Below are positions 13,415 to 26,900 of a stretch of DNA of 64,000 nucleotides, in pieces. How positions within the stretch are numbered: the first letter of the stretch is position 1; each line of letters begins with the position of its first letter. Source of the stretch: Bostrychus sinensis (taxonomy: Eukaryota > Chordata > Actinopteri > Gobiiformes > Eleotridae); NCBI GenBank assembly GCA_020698575.1, contig CM036239.1:14002263-14066262 (forward strand). Direction: 5' to 3'. The position numbers and the translations under genes are program-made. Below the pieces are notes generated by a model. The model was given only the letters and a program-made list of their open reading frames with translations, did no database searches and was not told where the DNA came from.

Positions 13415-15712
13415 TTAAAGGAAGTAGGGCGTAGTGGTTCGAGGCGGTATTACCCGCTCCGAGTCAGGGACAGCCCTGAACAGCTTTGGCTCTCGTCTAT
13501 TTACGTCCTTGAAAACCATAATGGAGGCAATGTTCCCACAGCGGTAGCAGTAGTTTGGTGCTGACCACACAGTTACCAACTTTTCATCAAACATGAACTT
13601 GTACCCTTCATGAACCAGCTGATGTGCTCGACAGATAAGCTTCAAGTTGTTGATGTGTACAAACTAAGATAAAGAGTTAGCTTTGATTAGTAACAATAGT
13701 TTGAAAATTGCCCGAAAAATCAGCATGACATTGAACATACCTCATTCGTGACTTTAGAGCCAAATAACCAGCCCGCACCTCGAGGGCTGATAGCCCAGGT
13801 ATCTACATCTTCAGGATCTGACCACACAAGATCACAGAAGGCTCCCTTATGAGGGATCTCTTGGTTGCGTTCAATAGTGCGAATTTGGTCCAAAGTCTTG
13901 ATGTCAGGTGAAAGACCACCATGAACACACAGGATCTGCTCATCTATCAACTGTAAAGAAAAAGACAGACATTTTACCAAAATTATCTGTACAATGTAGG
14001 CAATTGCTGCTGTAGTAAATAAGTACACTCACACTACTCGCACTCAACTAGTGACAATAAAATAGACCCAAAAATGTCAATAGCACTTTTGCAATTAAAA
14101 TGTCTAAAGTGATAAACGAGTTAGGCATATGACATACCAAGTGGCTTGACTGACAGCCTACCAAGTTTAGTATGTTTAAGTTAGAAATAAAAACTATGTA
14201 TATAGGAATGTTTTCCACCAACTAACATGTTCTTACATAGTGTAATACACTTAAATGACTGGAATACAATTACATCTTAATAAGCACTCAGTGAATGTAC
14301 ATCATGTAAACTGCATAGTTTACATGACTTAACAGAGGGGCCTCAACTTTAAATAACACCAACTCATATTACATTTCTGTGTTATTACACATACGTGTAG
14401 CAGTCTAACCAACAAGCAAGTCTGTATGAATCTTTTTGACTCACAGAAAAAAAAACTCTAAAAGGAGAATGGAAAATACTTACAGCTGCAACAGTTAGCA
14501 TGTCAAAAACTTTGGTGCAATATCGCCAGGCATTGGCATTGCCATATTTTGTTTGGCACTCATCTGAAAATCCCAAGATCATAAAGTAAAATGTTTATGT
14601 ATAACTTAAGAGTACAGCTGGATGATACCAGTATGTTACTTACCATAAAAGCCATACACTTGTGTTATCTGTCTGCTTTCATGATTTCCTCGTAGTAGAG
14701 TGATGCGATCAGGCCACTTTGCTTTTAAAGCAAGCAGATGTGTAAACGTCTCCAAGCTATAATAGCCTCTGTCTACAAAATCCCCCTAAAGAAAAATAAA
14801 AACATCAACTCGACTATGTTTATAGAGATTGTAGCACATAATAACTACACTGCATTTTATAATAAAACACCATTCTCTCTGTGTTGTAAATGTAATAAGC
14901 AAAATCAAAGATATACCATAAAAATGTAGTTTGTGTCTGGAACCTGGCCACCGGTTCTGAAGAGCTCACACAGGTCATAAAACTAGACAGAAAAACACAA
15001 AAATATTTCACTGCATTGAGTCACATCACAGATACAATGGTTTGTTCATAGGTATGAAGTAAAATGTCACCTGTCCATGAATGTCTCCACAAACAGTAAC
15101 TGGAGTAGAAACTGGTTGTACATTTGATTCTTCCAACAGTAAATCACACACATAATCACATAATCTCTGCAAAGATAAACCAGAAAACTGTTTATACCTC
15201 TTGCAAACTTCAGCTATCAAGACACTGTTATTTACCAGGTTGGATTTACTTGTTTAACTGAGATAGATAATTACGATGAAATTACTGTAGTTTGAACCTA
15301 AAAACGAATTAGTCTTTTTTTCCAAATACTTTCACCCCGATAATGCAAATCAAACCTCAACCAACTTGACAGACGACTCTGAATATAATTACACAAACTC
15401 TAATATATATTATAATATATACATTGACGAATGCTGTCATTTTAACAGTTAAAGGCCATGTTAGTAACAAGATGCAAGAAAGCCATAAGAATAAACGCTT
15501 CTAACCCGATGATGCTAGGCTAGTTGCTAGCCATGCTTCTTTGACAAACTTATAAAAACGCGCTACTGCTACAGATAATGTGCTTGAGAACGTGAGATCC
15601 TGTCAGGGGCCGTCTACAATCATAAACGTAATCTCACCTTAAGATCATTTTCTGGTAGATATTTGCAGTCTCTTGCTATTTCGACATACTTATCTAGGTC
15701 CAGAGGCGCCAT
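13415..15712 (-). CDS. ppp6c: PPP6C, catalytic subunit of serine/threonine phosphatase 6
   Basis: PPP6C is the PP2A-like catalytic subunit that works with SAPS (PPP6R) and ankyrin (ANKRD28/44/52) subunits and dephosphorylates substrates such as Aurora A. Seven coding exons, right to left: 15712-15638, 15166-15071, 14982-14917, 14785-14644, 14563-14484, 13950-13741, 13663-13415. They total 918 nt, giving 305 residues, exactly the human length. Metal-binding and catalytic motifs are intact: GDIHG at residues 52-56, GDFVDRG at 80-86 and GNHE at 112-115. The C terminus ends TPYFL, the tail conserved in PP2A-like phosphatases. Only a few substitutions from human are visible, such as Asp for Leu at residue 15 and His for Tyr at 95. 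The start MAPLDLDKYVE matches the family. Confidence 0.98.
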
Positions 15713-16322
15713 TATGGAAAGGCTACAACATAAACTGCTAATGCGGCTAGCTTAGCTTGCCAGCCCAGGTCCTCTTTCTTCTTCCTCTAACTGCTTCTTC
15801 ATGTTTTACTGTGAGGTCGTGTCATCTGAAACCAAGTCATCAGAACATCCTGTAAAAGCTACAAAATAAAACATTACTTAACTGAGGCGAAAATATCAAA
15901 AAAAAAAACAAAACAAAAAAAAAAAATACAATAATACCAGCTTTCACATTTTATCGTTATAGTAATATATAAAGTTTAGAGAAGTTGCCTAGTTGAAACA
16001 CTAGGATGACCAGATTTCTAGATCCAAAAACTGGGACATGTAATTTTTTTTCACAAATCGTGGTGCATTTGAACTCATCAACTGACAAAAAGCTTCAGAA
16101 ATCCATACAATTTTCTGTCATGTTATTAAAGTACACGACCAGGGCTTAAGTTTTGAATGTGATGACAATTCATTGATAAAAATAATGACATTGTTAGTAA
16201 ATTTAGGGACAAAGGTCTTTAGATATATGATTTTAGGATTGTTGAAAACAAACAAAAAAAAACATTTTTTAATTGTCCTCTCGCCCTCTGCGGGCGGTCT
16301 CATCCATCCAAGCTCGGGTCCT
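15713..16322. other. ppp6c promoter side and flank; no gene seen
   Basis: This stretch lies upstream of the ppp6c start codon. It holds a purine/pyrimidine-biased segment (15770-15800), an A-rich simple tract near 15899-15926 and otherwise unremarkable AT-rich DNA. From about 16290 the sequence is already the 3' tail of the neighbouring LINE. No further exon, RNA gene or clear core-promoter word could be supported. Confidence 0.35.
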
Positions 16323-18270
16323 CTACCAGAGGCCTGGGAGCTTGAGGGTTCTGCGCAGTATCTTTGCTGTTCCTAGGACTGCACTCTTCTGGACTGAGAT
16401 GTCTGATGTTTTTCCTGGGATCTGCTGTAGCCACTCTTCCAGTTTGGGGGTTAGTGCCCTGAGCGCTCAATGACCACGGCCATCACCGTTGCCTTCACTT
16501 TCCAGGCCTGGAGGCCTTCTGAAGTTCTTCTTTGAGGCCTTGGTATTTCTCTAGTTTCTCATGTTCCTTTTTCCTGATGTTGCAATCGCTTAGTATTGCG
16601 ATGTCAAACACAATGGCTTTCCTCTGCCGTTTGTCCATCACCACAATGTTGGGTTGGTTTGCCATTACCATTTTGTCGGTCTGGATCCAGAAGTCCCACA
16701 GGATCTTGGCTCGGCCGTTCTCTATCACCTTTGGAGGTGTTTCCCACCTTAACCTCGGGACTTCCAGACTGTACTCTGCACAGATGTTCCTGTACACTAT
16801 ACCAGCCACTTGGTTATGACGCTCCATGTATGCTTTCCCTGCCAGCATCTTACAGCCTGCAGTTATGTGCTGGATTGTCTTAGGGGCCTCTTTGCACAGT
16901 CTGCACGTGTGGTCTTGTCTTGTATGGTAGATCTGGGCCTCTATTGCTCTGGTGCTCAAGGCCTACTCCTGTGCAGCCATGATCAGTGCCTCTGTGCTGT
17001 TCTTCAGTCCAGCCCTTTCTAGCCTTTGGTAGAATTTCTAGATATCAGCCACTTCAGTTGTCTGTCGGTGGTACATCCCATGTAGGGGCTTTTCCTCCCA
17101 TGATGGTTCCTCCAGCACCTCGTCCTCTCTTTTCCTCTGCCTGAGACATTCACTGAGCACTTCGTCCATTGAGGCCATCTTCCTGATGTATACAAGGATC
17201 TTGGATGTTTCATCCTGGACAGTGGTTTTGACACTCACCAGTCCTCTGCCTCCTTCCTTGCGCTTAGTGTACAGTCTCAGGGTGCTGGATTTGGGGGGGA
17301 ACCCTCCATGCATGGTCAGGAGCTTCCATGTTTTCAAATCTGTGGTCTGAATCTCTTCCTTTGGCCAGCTTATTATTCCTGCAGGGTATTTAATGACCAG
17401 CAGGGCATAGCTGTTGATTGCCCGGACTTTGTTCTTGCCATTGAGCTGACTTCCTTAGGACTTGCCTTACTCTTTGGAGGTATTTGGCTGTGGCTGCTTT
17501 TCTTGTGGCCTGGTCCAGGTAGCCATTTGCTTGTTGGATTCCAAGGTACTTGTAGCTGTCCTCAATGTCTGCTATTCTGCCGTCTGGGAGTGAGACCCCT
17601 ACTGTATGGACTACATTCCCTCTCTTTGTCACCATCCGCCCGCACTTCTCAAGTCCGAATGACATTCCGATGTCATTGCTGTAGATCCTGGTTGTGTGGA
17701 TCAGTGAGTCAATGTCTCGCTTGCTCTTGGCGTACAGCTTGATATTATCCATGTAGAGGAGGTGACTGACGGTGGACTCATTCCTGAGTCAGAATCCGTA
17801 GCCAGTCTTGGTGATTATTTGGCTGAGGCTGTTCAGATCTATCCCGAACAGCAGCGGGGACAGAGCATCTCCTCAGTATATGTCACATTTGAGTGGTCTT
17901 CCACTGCCTTATCGAGTTTGCAACGAAGGCTCTTAGAGTCCTGTTGATGTTATACATCTCCAAGCATTTCATGATCCATGTGTGTGGCATTGAGTCATAG
18001 GCTTTCTTGTAATCAATCCAGGCGGTGCACAGGTTTGTGTGTCTGGCTTTGCAGTCCCAAGCGACTGTTCTATCTACCAGCAGCTGGTGTTTTGCTCCTC
18101 TGGTATTTTTACCAATGCCCTTCTGCTGTGCTCATGTATTGATCCATGTGCCCACTTATCTTAGCCGTTCTGATGACTGACATGAGCTTCCATGTGATGG
18201 GGAGACAGGCTATTGGCTGATAGTTGGATAGGACTGTTCCAACGCCTATGGAGTTTCTAGTGAGAAGATA
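16323..18270 (-). mobile_element. 5'-truncated non-LTR retrotransposon with REL-type endonuclease (R2/R4-like), inactive
   Basis: Read on the minus strand, this is the C-terminal half of a LINE polyprotein. In order it shows reverse-transcriptase segments (DYKKAYDSMPHTWI near 18020-17970, LLYMDNIKLYAK near 17760-17725), a connection region (STLRLYTKRKEGGRGLVSV near 17290-17230), a CCHC knuckle (CRLC ... QHITAGC, about 16905-16850) and an endonuclease-like stretch (ANQPNIVVMD ... AIVFDIAI, 16675-16605). It ends at KLPGLW and a TAG at 16325-16323. The order CCHC then PD-type nuclease after RT is the hallmark of REL-endonuclease LINEs. It is dead: frameshifts split the frame, the RT catalytic Asp-Asp reads Asp-Asn, and the nuclease PD reads PN. 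The exact clade is inference. Confidence 0.75.
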
Positions 18271-20920
18271 CATTTTTGTGGTCACACATTGAGGATTAGA
18301 GCCACAGCTTAGATTTGCAGCAGATGTTTGACAAAGGAGGTTTTCACAAAGTTATATAAAAAATAATCAAAAGTCTTTTCACTAATTGCAAAGCATTGTA
18401 GAAAAAGAACAAAAGCAATGCACAGATGTAGATAGTATGCTAGTCTTGTGTCATGTAACAAGGTCATGAATTCCCCAGGCCCATAACACTGCAAACTCTG
18501 CAGGAGAGGGAGAGAGTTTAGAAAACTACAACTGGAAGAGGGACATCATGTTTAACCAGATGTGTGAGATCAATCACAACACAGTTAGCCAATAATAAAG
18601 TTTTAGTTTTTTTTAGGTTTTAAGTTTTTTTTTTTTTAAACCACAAACAATTTGGTTTTGTTTGTTCAGTATTATAGGCTCACCCCATAATTACACTAAA
18701 TCTTTTTAAATAGTCTGGCCTATAATCTTCTCATTTGTATCTTGTCTTTGCTTTTTACTTGTGGAAAACATAATGTCAAAGCTGTACACATTATATCCTT
18801 ACATTTGTAAACTGTGTGTAAACATTTACAGGCATTTTTACAGAAGAGGATTAGAAAACCAAATCAGAAATTAGTCAGAATTCTGATATTAAAGTCCGAA
18901 TTGAGTGACTGAAAAAAAAAAAATCTTTTTTGACTTTAATCTCAGAATTCATCTGTAAAAATTAGGCAACAGGCAGCTAATCTTATCCAACAAAAAGACA
19001 GCCCCCAATATTGAAAGAGAGAGTGTGAGACCACCTTCTAACAACTTAATTGAATATGTTTCATACATTAGTTCAACAAAAATTAATATCTGCCAAAGAT
19101 AAAAAAAAGACAAAAAAAAAAAAAAAAAAAAGACAAAAAAAAGCAAGATGGCAAGTACAAGTTTGGGTGGTCAGGACAAAGCAGGTGTATGGATGAAAAA
19201 TAATCCCATAGATTATGTGTTGTGTGCCTTGCAAGGGCGGGCTGTGGAGGCAAGCAAGGCAGGCAGAGCTTGTCCAATTAAATCTAAAAATCACATTGAT
19301 TAGTATTAATGAAACAAAATGAAAGTGTTATCTCTCCAAACAATCTCATTCACTTCCATGAAGAATCAGTTTGTGTCAAACATGTAGAGAGGAGAATAGC
19401 CCTAAGGAAGATGATAAGGTCTTCACTTGCCAAAATTGAGTTTTTCATGTGAGTTTTTAAATTTGTTTACCATGAGCTGGCTTGAGCTTGTCTAGCCGTA
19501 AAGTCCACATGGGGACATTCATGTCTCTACAGCAAATTTTTGTGTTCCTGATGATGGTTGCTATTTGTAGCCTGTTACTAATTGTTGCTGTTGCTTATAT
19601 GTGTGTTCATTCTAAAAACAAAAAACAAACATGATTTAGATGTCCTGCTTTAACAGTAGTGCCTCTAAAAATGTGGTTTGGGTCAGCAAGTGTTGAGGAA
19701 AAATCCTTATGTCTGTAAAAAAGCCAGATTTCCCCTTTTTTTCACTGGGATGTGGAGTTCTTAAAATCAGGTCAATACATGGCTGTCATTGTGTTCATTA
19801 CAGATGGAGGTGAGCTGCAGTCAGACTCTGATCTACCAAGTTTTAATGAAAATGAAAACAACAAAGGCTATAGATCAGTGGTTCCCAGCCTTTTCTCCAA
19901 GTGACCCCCATTTTATCAGTTATGTTCACGGCCCCCACCCTTCGTGTCCTTGACCCTAATATTTAGGAAAAATGGAGTAATGTATTGAGTACATTTTACT
20001 GTAACAAACACAAAATATCACAGAAGTATTACTGAATTATTTTCAACAATTTCTAAACACATTTTCTTTGACCATTCCAATGCATTAGCCAGCCTTCCTT
20101 GCATTATTATTCATTCCTATATGAACCTCTTTTTCAAGAGGCCCTCATAGTGAGGGTCCCGACCCCCAGATTGGGAATCACTACTACAGATGTATCTTTT
20201 CAGATCAATGTTTTCATTTGTAATTATTGCCTGGCACTTTTGGTGGTAGAAGTGCAAGCTCACATTTAGGCTACCAATGTACTGTACTTACTGCCAAAAA
20301 TGACAAGAAATTCATAATAGCTACAAGCTTTTACAGGTTTGTTAATCCTTCATGTCCCAGTTTGACAATGTAAGCCTGGAGTCAGTGTTCCCACTGTCCA
20401 TTGTTTCCACATTTATAAGATTTTCTTACAAAATTGAACCCATTGTTCCCACATTTCTAAGATTATTTTCTTAATTTTTTCAAATGGTGTATGTTTAATC
20501 CTAACCCTAACACCTAACCTTCCTGAAGCCTTATATTTCAAACATGTGGGAACATTGGGCTGTGGGAACTATGGGCTGGCCCAGATAAGCCCATGTATTG
20601 TGTAATCATATTTTTACTAATAAGAAAAATACATATTTTGATTACATTTCTGTCAATTAAGCAGCCTGTAGCAGCAGTCACATACATGTGAATAGGCCGT
20701 TACTAAACTAGGGCTTATAAAGGGTTAAGTTGCAGTACCGTAGCACTTTGCTGGTTAAAAGTGACATTTAAGGAGGACCCTGACGTTAGTGCTTCATGCA
20801 TTTCACCATTTTCATCTGAAGTGGCAGCTAGAGCCACTGTGGGGGCTCTTCATTTGCAGCTTTCCTCCACACAGTGCCCCGGTCGCCTACCGCTGGAAAA
20901 ATATCAGGAAAACTAACAAG
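18271..20920. other. Intergenic region upstream of mmp11, repeat-bearing
   Basis: No gene is recognised here. The region contains an A-rich tract with interrupted poly(A) runs at 19099-19146, a MITE at 19876-20183 (listed separately) and a possible second fold-back repeat at about 20390-20575, where a tgttcccac-like left side faces a gtgggaac-like right side. The last 150 bp are presumably mmp11 promoter and 5' UTR. An ATG at 20789 is in frame with the mmp11 start, but the added residues do not resemble an MMP N terminus. Confidence 0.4.
19876..20183. mobile_element. hAT-like MITE with 8-bp target duplication
   Basis: The left end CAGTGGTTCCC faces the right end GGGAATCACTA, giving an 11-bp imperfect terminal inverted repeat. 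The flanking octamers are ctatagat (19868-19875) and ctacagat (20184-20191), a 7 of 8 match and the target-site length expected for hAT transposons. The 308-bp interior has no coding capacity, so this is a non-autonomous copy. Confidence 0.7.
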
Positions 20921-23900
20921 ATGAAGGCGCTGTTGTGTTGCAGCATCTTGCTATTGCAACTTTTTCTCTTTGCTCACTCTTTACCGCTGTACGAACTCAA
21001 GTCTCAGCAACAGGTGAGTGAGAAGGAAAATACTGAAAAAGAAATGCATGACTTGCAAGTAAAATGTGTAACAATCTAAAATACTCAACTTTATTGCTAA
21101 AACAATTTCTGGTTTCTGTAGTAGCTTACCTCAGATTCTAAAAGAAACGGTGTTTTGTGTTTAGCGTACTAAGTACTAAGAGAGACAGCTTCATCTGTGT
21201 AAACCTGGTCTTACAAAGCCTATTTACATGTTATTTTGATGGTATGTACATAACAATACATTTTCAATTTATTCTCATAAATCTGACTTGCTTAATTTGA
21301 TTTCTGTCAGAAAAGCACTGGGACATCTTATGTCTGCGTATATTAGTTTGTAGTAGCCTAAATGAAACCAACTAAATATTTTGGATACTAAACTAAGTAA
21401 AACCGGTAATTTCTCTCCAGTGGTGGTTGGTTGATGGAAGATAAATCTGTTAGGGATTTTATTGTCAACATCTTGAGCGAGTCTGATTCTGCAGGCAGAA
21501 ACAAGTCATCTGGCATCTGGTGGACCACAAAAACTTTGCTGACGAGGAAAGATTACTGTTCAGTGAGACATATGAGGCACTGCACAATGTTGGGTGCATC
21601 ACTTGTGGAAAAAAACAAAAAAACAAAACATGCAGTCTTGCCAAATGGGACAACAGTACCACACTCTGAGAACTGCTCCCCATTATACTGTATAATCTCT
21701 TATCTTTAAATTCTTAATGTGTAAAAAAATAATTGTTGACAGTTTAAGCCCCAAAGCATACAGCCAATCCCTAACTGTGTGTTTTTGTGAGTATAAAGCC
21801 ACCCAATGGAAAATACATTATGAGACAAACTGAATGAATTCTGATTGTTGTCTGGTTTCTGTGAGTGTTCAGCAGATGCTCTGATGAATTTGACACCATA
21901 CACTCACAAATTGTAAGGATGCCAAATTAATTTAGTAATTTGTCTCTATATGTAAATCCCTCTTTATCTTGCAAATTATGAGTCCACTTGCCAATACACA
22001 TACATGTGTACAAAACACAATTACACCCAGCTCTGAGAGTTTATGATTCATATTTATTTTTTTTGGTGCAAACGTAGTCATTTAATGTCACCTCAGCATC
22101 CACTGGTTATAGTTGCAGACATCCTGATGTCATGTCCAAACAGGGAATTTCCAGACATCTGCTCACCGCCTGCTGCTGTTTCTAAGAACAGATTAAAGAG
22201 ATGAGTGTTTGTTATTAGACCCATGTGCACGTTTATACTTGAGTTTAAAAGTTTTTGGTGACATCAAAAACCTTGCCAAGGCCACAAATCCCTTAAAAAA
22301 AATCAATGGTCTGCTTTGTGGACCACTTGTTGATGCTTGAGCATGTACGTTTGGATGGGATACAGAGACTTGTTGTAACATGTTTTTTCATGCTTCAGGA
22401 TTCCCCATAAAACACAAAGCTTTGTTTCAGTGCACACACGTATGAAAAATGGATACTGGCTTTCACTGTGCCACTCACCTTAAATGTACTTGCTTGTCAG
22501 TTCAGCATAGCCAGCGGGAACACTTTTTGCTGAAGCAATGAAATACCTCATTCCTCCATAAATTTGGCAAAATGTTTCATTGAACATAATCAAATACTTT
22601 TTATTATTTGTAAATGAAATGATGAGGCTGCATGGTGCATACTCATTTGATAAAACGTCTTGGATGTGAGGTGAAACATAATGAACTTTTACAACCAAGT
22701 CCAAATGACTTCTTTTTAAACAGTTTTATTGTGATTCAGTCAGCCTGGATAACCAAGAGCCATTACAGACTGTATTCAGAAAGAGTTATCTCCTGGCACA
22801 CAGATCAGTGGTTGGATCATACTTCATAGACTTATTAATTTTCTGTCTACAATAATTCTGTGCAGATCAACGGTAGGTGGTCTCATAACATCTAAAGCTG
22901 TTATGATAATTATTGCAAATATAAAGGATTTCAACAAACCTACACACTATATAGGCTACACCAATATCTCACGTATAATGAGACCTTGGAAAGTGTTTAC
23001 ATTTTCAATAATCTCTGGCTTAAATAAATATGTAGCCTATAATTATACTTTTCACTTTTTTCTTCTCATACACTTTGCTGTGTGAGAATGAAAACAGTCC
23101 ACTCAGCGACTTTGAACGTGTGCATAACCAACAACAATCATAGGTTACAAGAGGCACAGCTGACCATGTCAAGTCTAAACAGTCACTTACGCAAAACATA
23201 CAGTAAACAGTAAGAGGACAGCTTCATTCTGTGTCCCACCCAACAACACTAGACCTTGTGGACATCCAATGTATATAAGGAAACTTGATCCCATATCTGG
23301 ATCAATCCTTCATCTAAACCAGCAGCCATGACTCATGTTTACTGAGAAATACCTTTAGGTCTTACAAAGCTTTACTGTGTAAAAGGGTTATTGGTCTTGT
23401 GTCTATGAATGTGAAATTAACCAATTGTTTAAATAAGTTTTATATTTAGTGCATGCACCAGTTGTACTCAACTCAATCACTGCTGATTGTTGATTGTGTA
23501 TGAACTGTTGTGTTGTTTTGCAGGGATGGCCTCACAGCCACAAAAATGTGAGTCAGAAAAAGAGGGAAAGGCATGAACAGGCGACACTACATGACAAACA
23601 TAATTTGATGTCATTAGTAGTTCCCAGTAATGACACAGAGTGGAAGAGGCCTCGCTGTGGAGTACCAGATTATCCTACTTTGTTGAGGGTAGATCTGTCA
23701 TACTACAACCTGAAAAAAAAAAAGAAGGAAGAACTGAGCCGGCAGCAGCGCAAGAAACGATTTGCACACTTTGGAGGACGCTGGGAAAAGACCGACCTTA
23801 CTTACAGGTAATATGTGCAAACTTAAACATCTCTTAAATTAAATGTTAACAGAGAAGAGGGCTAATAGCAGGATATCACTAACTGCGTTTACAAGTAGTG

Positions 23901-26900
23901 TAAATAGTTTATAGGCTCTGCATAGACATGTCTCATTAAGAGTACTTATAGGAGAGTTTGTTATTCGTCTTGTAGTCAGTAGTTGTTCTTAAACACACCA
24001 ACTCTCCCTCATGTCACACTTATATATAGTTTATGCCTAAGTGAGCATTACTAATGTTAAGTATCTCTAAATCCAACAACCTTTTGCGAATAGCCTAGAA
24101 GAATAAACAAATGTTAAATGTGTTTTTGTGCCTTTTTGTATAGGATTGTGCGTTTCCCTTGGCAGATGAGTGAGGCCAAAGTGCGTTATATTTTGGACCA
24201 GGCCTTCAGAGTCTGGGGTGCAGTGACGCCTCTGACTTTCACTGAAGTCATCTCAGAGAAAGCGGACATTGTCATAGACTTCAACAGGTAAGAGCAAACA
24301 ACCCTGCAACTCTGTCACAATCACTTCAATTTCAGTTCATTCTTTATTTCAGACACATGGTTTTGGTCTATAACATTAAATAAAATATATAAAAAGATAA
24401 AGAAAATTAGTCCAGTAAGTGTGAGTAAAGTCTCTTAAGCCAGTGCTTTCTCAGAGCAGATGTGTATCTATAACAGCTCGGTGCAGGGTTAGATAAAGTC
24501 TTTATGATTTAATTTTTACATTTGTTGCATAAATTTATACATTAATTGTCTCAGCGGTGCCTTTTTTGTAGGCCACAGTGAGTCTGCACAGACTACTTCT
24601 TCTATAGTTCCACCAGAGATGAGCTGTATACAGTGGTGCACAAAAAGCTTGGAACAAAGAACACTTCACAGAAACAGAGCACATACATACAAAATTTGCC
24701 ACAAGATTTCAATGAAATTCAAAATTCACTTATAAATCTTAAACTATCCTTGAATGCAAATAAAACTAAATATTCTGTTTTCTAAAAAGTTTCAAGTGCA
24801 AAACAAACCATAAAGATCTTTACTCTTGACTCTTGAATAAAGACGACTTGCTGATTGATCCAGACACTGTCTTTTGTCTCAATCTAAAATTTCCATAACA
24901 GTACATCATTGAAAGGGTTATAAGTATCTGGGTTTCTGGCTGGATGATAAACTGCAAATTATGCAATAGTTTGAAATCCAAATTGTAATTTTATTACAGA
25001 AATAAATCTTGCATTCCATTATTATAGAAAAGAAATTGTTTAAGCCACCGTTTAATCACTTTTGGATTGTGGATATAATTTATATGCAGGCTTCACCTTC
25101 TTCCTTAAATCTGGATACAGTTTAACACTCATTCACTGATCTATAAGGCACGTGTTGGGAGGCTTCTGGAATATAATCGTGTATTCACATGTCTTTTTAT
25201 TAGTTCTGAAATCTGAACACACCAGGACAGAAATAGGGAAAAAGGCCTTTTGTTTTTATGCTCCTCAGATGGAATAACATTCAAAGCCATCTTAGACTGG
25301 ACACACTGGTGCCTCCCTTGCACTTTAAAGCACTGGTGGCTGATATACACAAACAAATGTACTTGTTTTAATAAATAATTGTTGAGCTATTCCTACTGTG
25401 TGTCTTGTATTTGAATTTGTTGTGTTTTTGTGTGAAGACAGGACACCCATGGAAAAGAGGGTTGAGGACTCTCATTAGGGTCTCCCTGTATATATACAAA
25501 TAAATAAATACAAAATTTACGCATCAACATGTTTGCCTGTGCGTAGAGTTTACAACACTGTGTTGTCTGTGTATCTGTCATCACACCAGTCATCAGTTAC
25601 AAAATGTCCAAGGTATTTGACCTCTGTAGGCTGTAAGAGGCCTGTCACATATACAAAACACAGGAAAGTTTACATTTGTATTCTCTCTACTTCTCACAAT
25701 CATGATATTACTCTTAGAGGGGTTGTATTTAATGTCAAACTCGCTGTCATACTCTGAGCTGACCTGTAATAACTGCTTCATCCCAGCACTGTATGGGCTA
25801 TAACCAGATCATCAGCGCACATGAGATGATTAACAACAGTGGATCCTACAGCACAGCCTGTTTTACATCAATTTACCAATACACACTCTTTTTAAAGCCA
25901 AACTTATTATTAGTTGGTTGTATACAATTCTAACTGTGTATACAATATACTTTTTAAAATTTTAGAAAGAATACTGGATAGAGCAATAGTCTATAGCTTT
26001 GAGGTGCTCAGCTGTTATATTATCTGATCCACAGGCTTTGTCAATACCAAGCGTTAGAATGGCATTATCAATCACAACTGTATCATTTTTCAGAGTTAAA
26101 CAAACCACAATAATGCACACGCCACAATTCTGTTATCTTTTCTGGGCCACATAAACCTTCAGTGTTAGATGGCAACAGGGTTTTAGCATTATTCATGACT
26201 TTGTTCATTCCAGAAGTCATAGTGTTTATTACATTGGAGTCTCCTTGCAAGTGAATCTGCTCTCATTGTGCTCTATTTTCTTTTACTATATCAAAATCTA
26301 GCATTAGTGACTTTTGTATTCAAACAATGACCCCCGTTTAGGCTTTCCTCCCTCATGCCAGAGTTTAAAAGCTTGTGTTGCTGCAGCATGTTTTTCAGTC
26401 ACAAATTCATTCATTCCATCCATATTATGATGACTTGTGTTATTCCTTCTCTGAAAGGACACACTGCTGTCCTTCAGGACCTGTATTATATTTCTGTACA
26501 TATCACATAGTTCACTACAATGATGAATATTCTTACAATTTGGAGCAAGACATCTCAGTGCGTCTCTAGCCAGTTTAATTGTCTGCAACAGTACATCTGT
26601 CAATGTTGAGTATTTATTTACTTCTTCTTTTGTTAATTTACACCAGTCAAGCCTGGATGCATGATGGTCATTACTTTTTACAGCAAATGCTGGTATATGT
26701 TCCACATCTAGAGTAATGCTTATAGGTATATGATCTGAGGTGGCCAGATCATAAGGAATCTCTATATTATTCAGAGAGGCATGGATGTCTGCAGTACAAA
26801 TACAAATATGATCAAGCACGGAGGTGGAGTGCCAGGCTTCATTAATATAGGTAAAGCTATTATCTGGCAAGAGCGTTTTGCTTGAAAGGCTTATATTACT

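Noticed and set aside
17308..17742. 144-codon plus-strand frame
   Set aside because: It is the shadow of the LINE polyprotein on the opposite strand and resembles no family.
20789..20920. Upstream in-frame ATG extending mmp11 by 44 residues
   Set aside because: The extension lacks signal-peptide character, while the ATG at 20921 begins a clean hydrophobic leader as in other MMPs.
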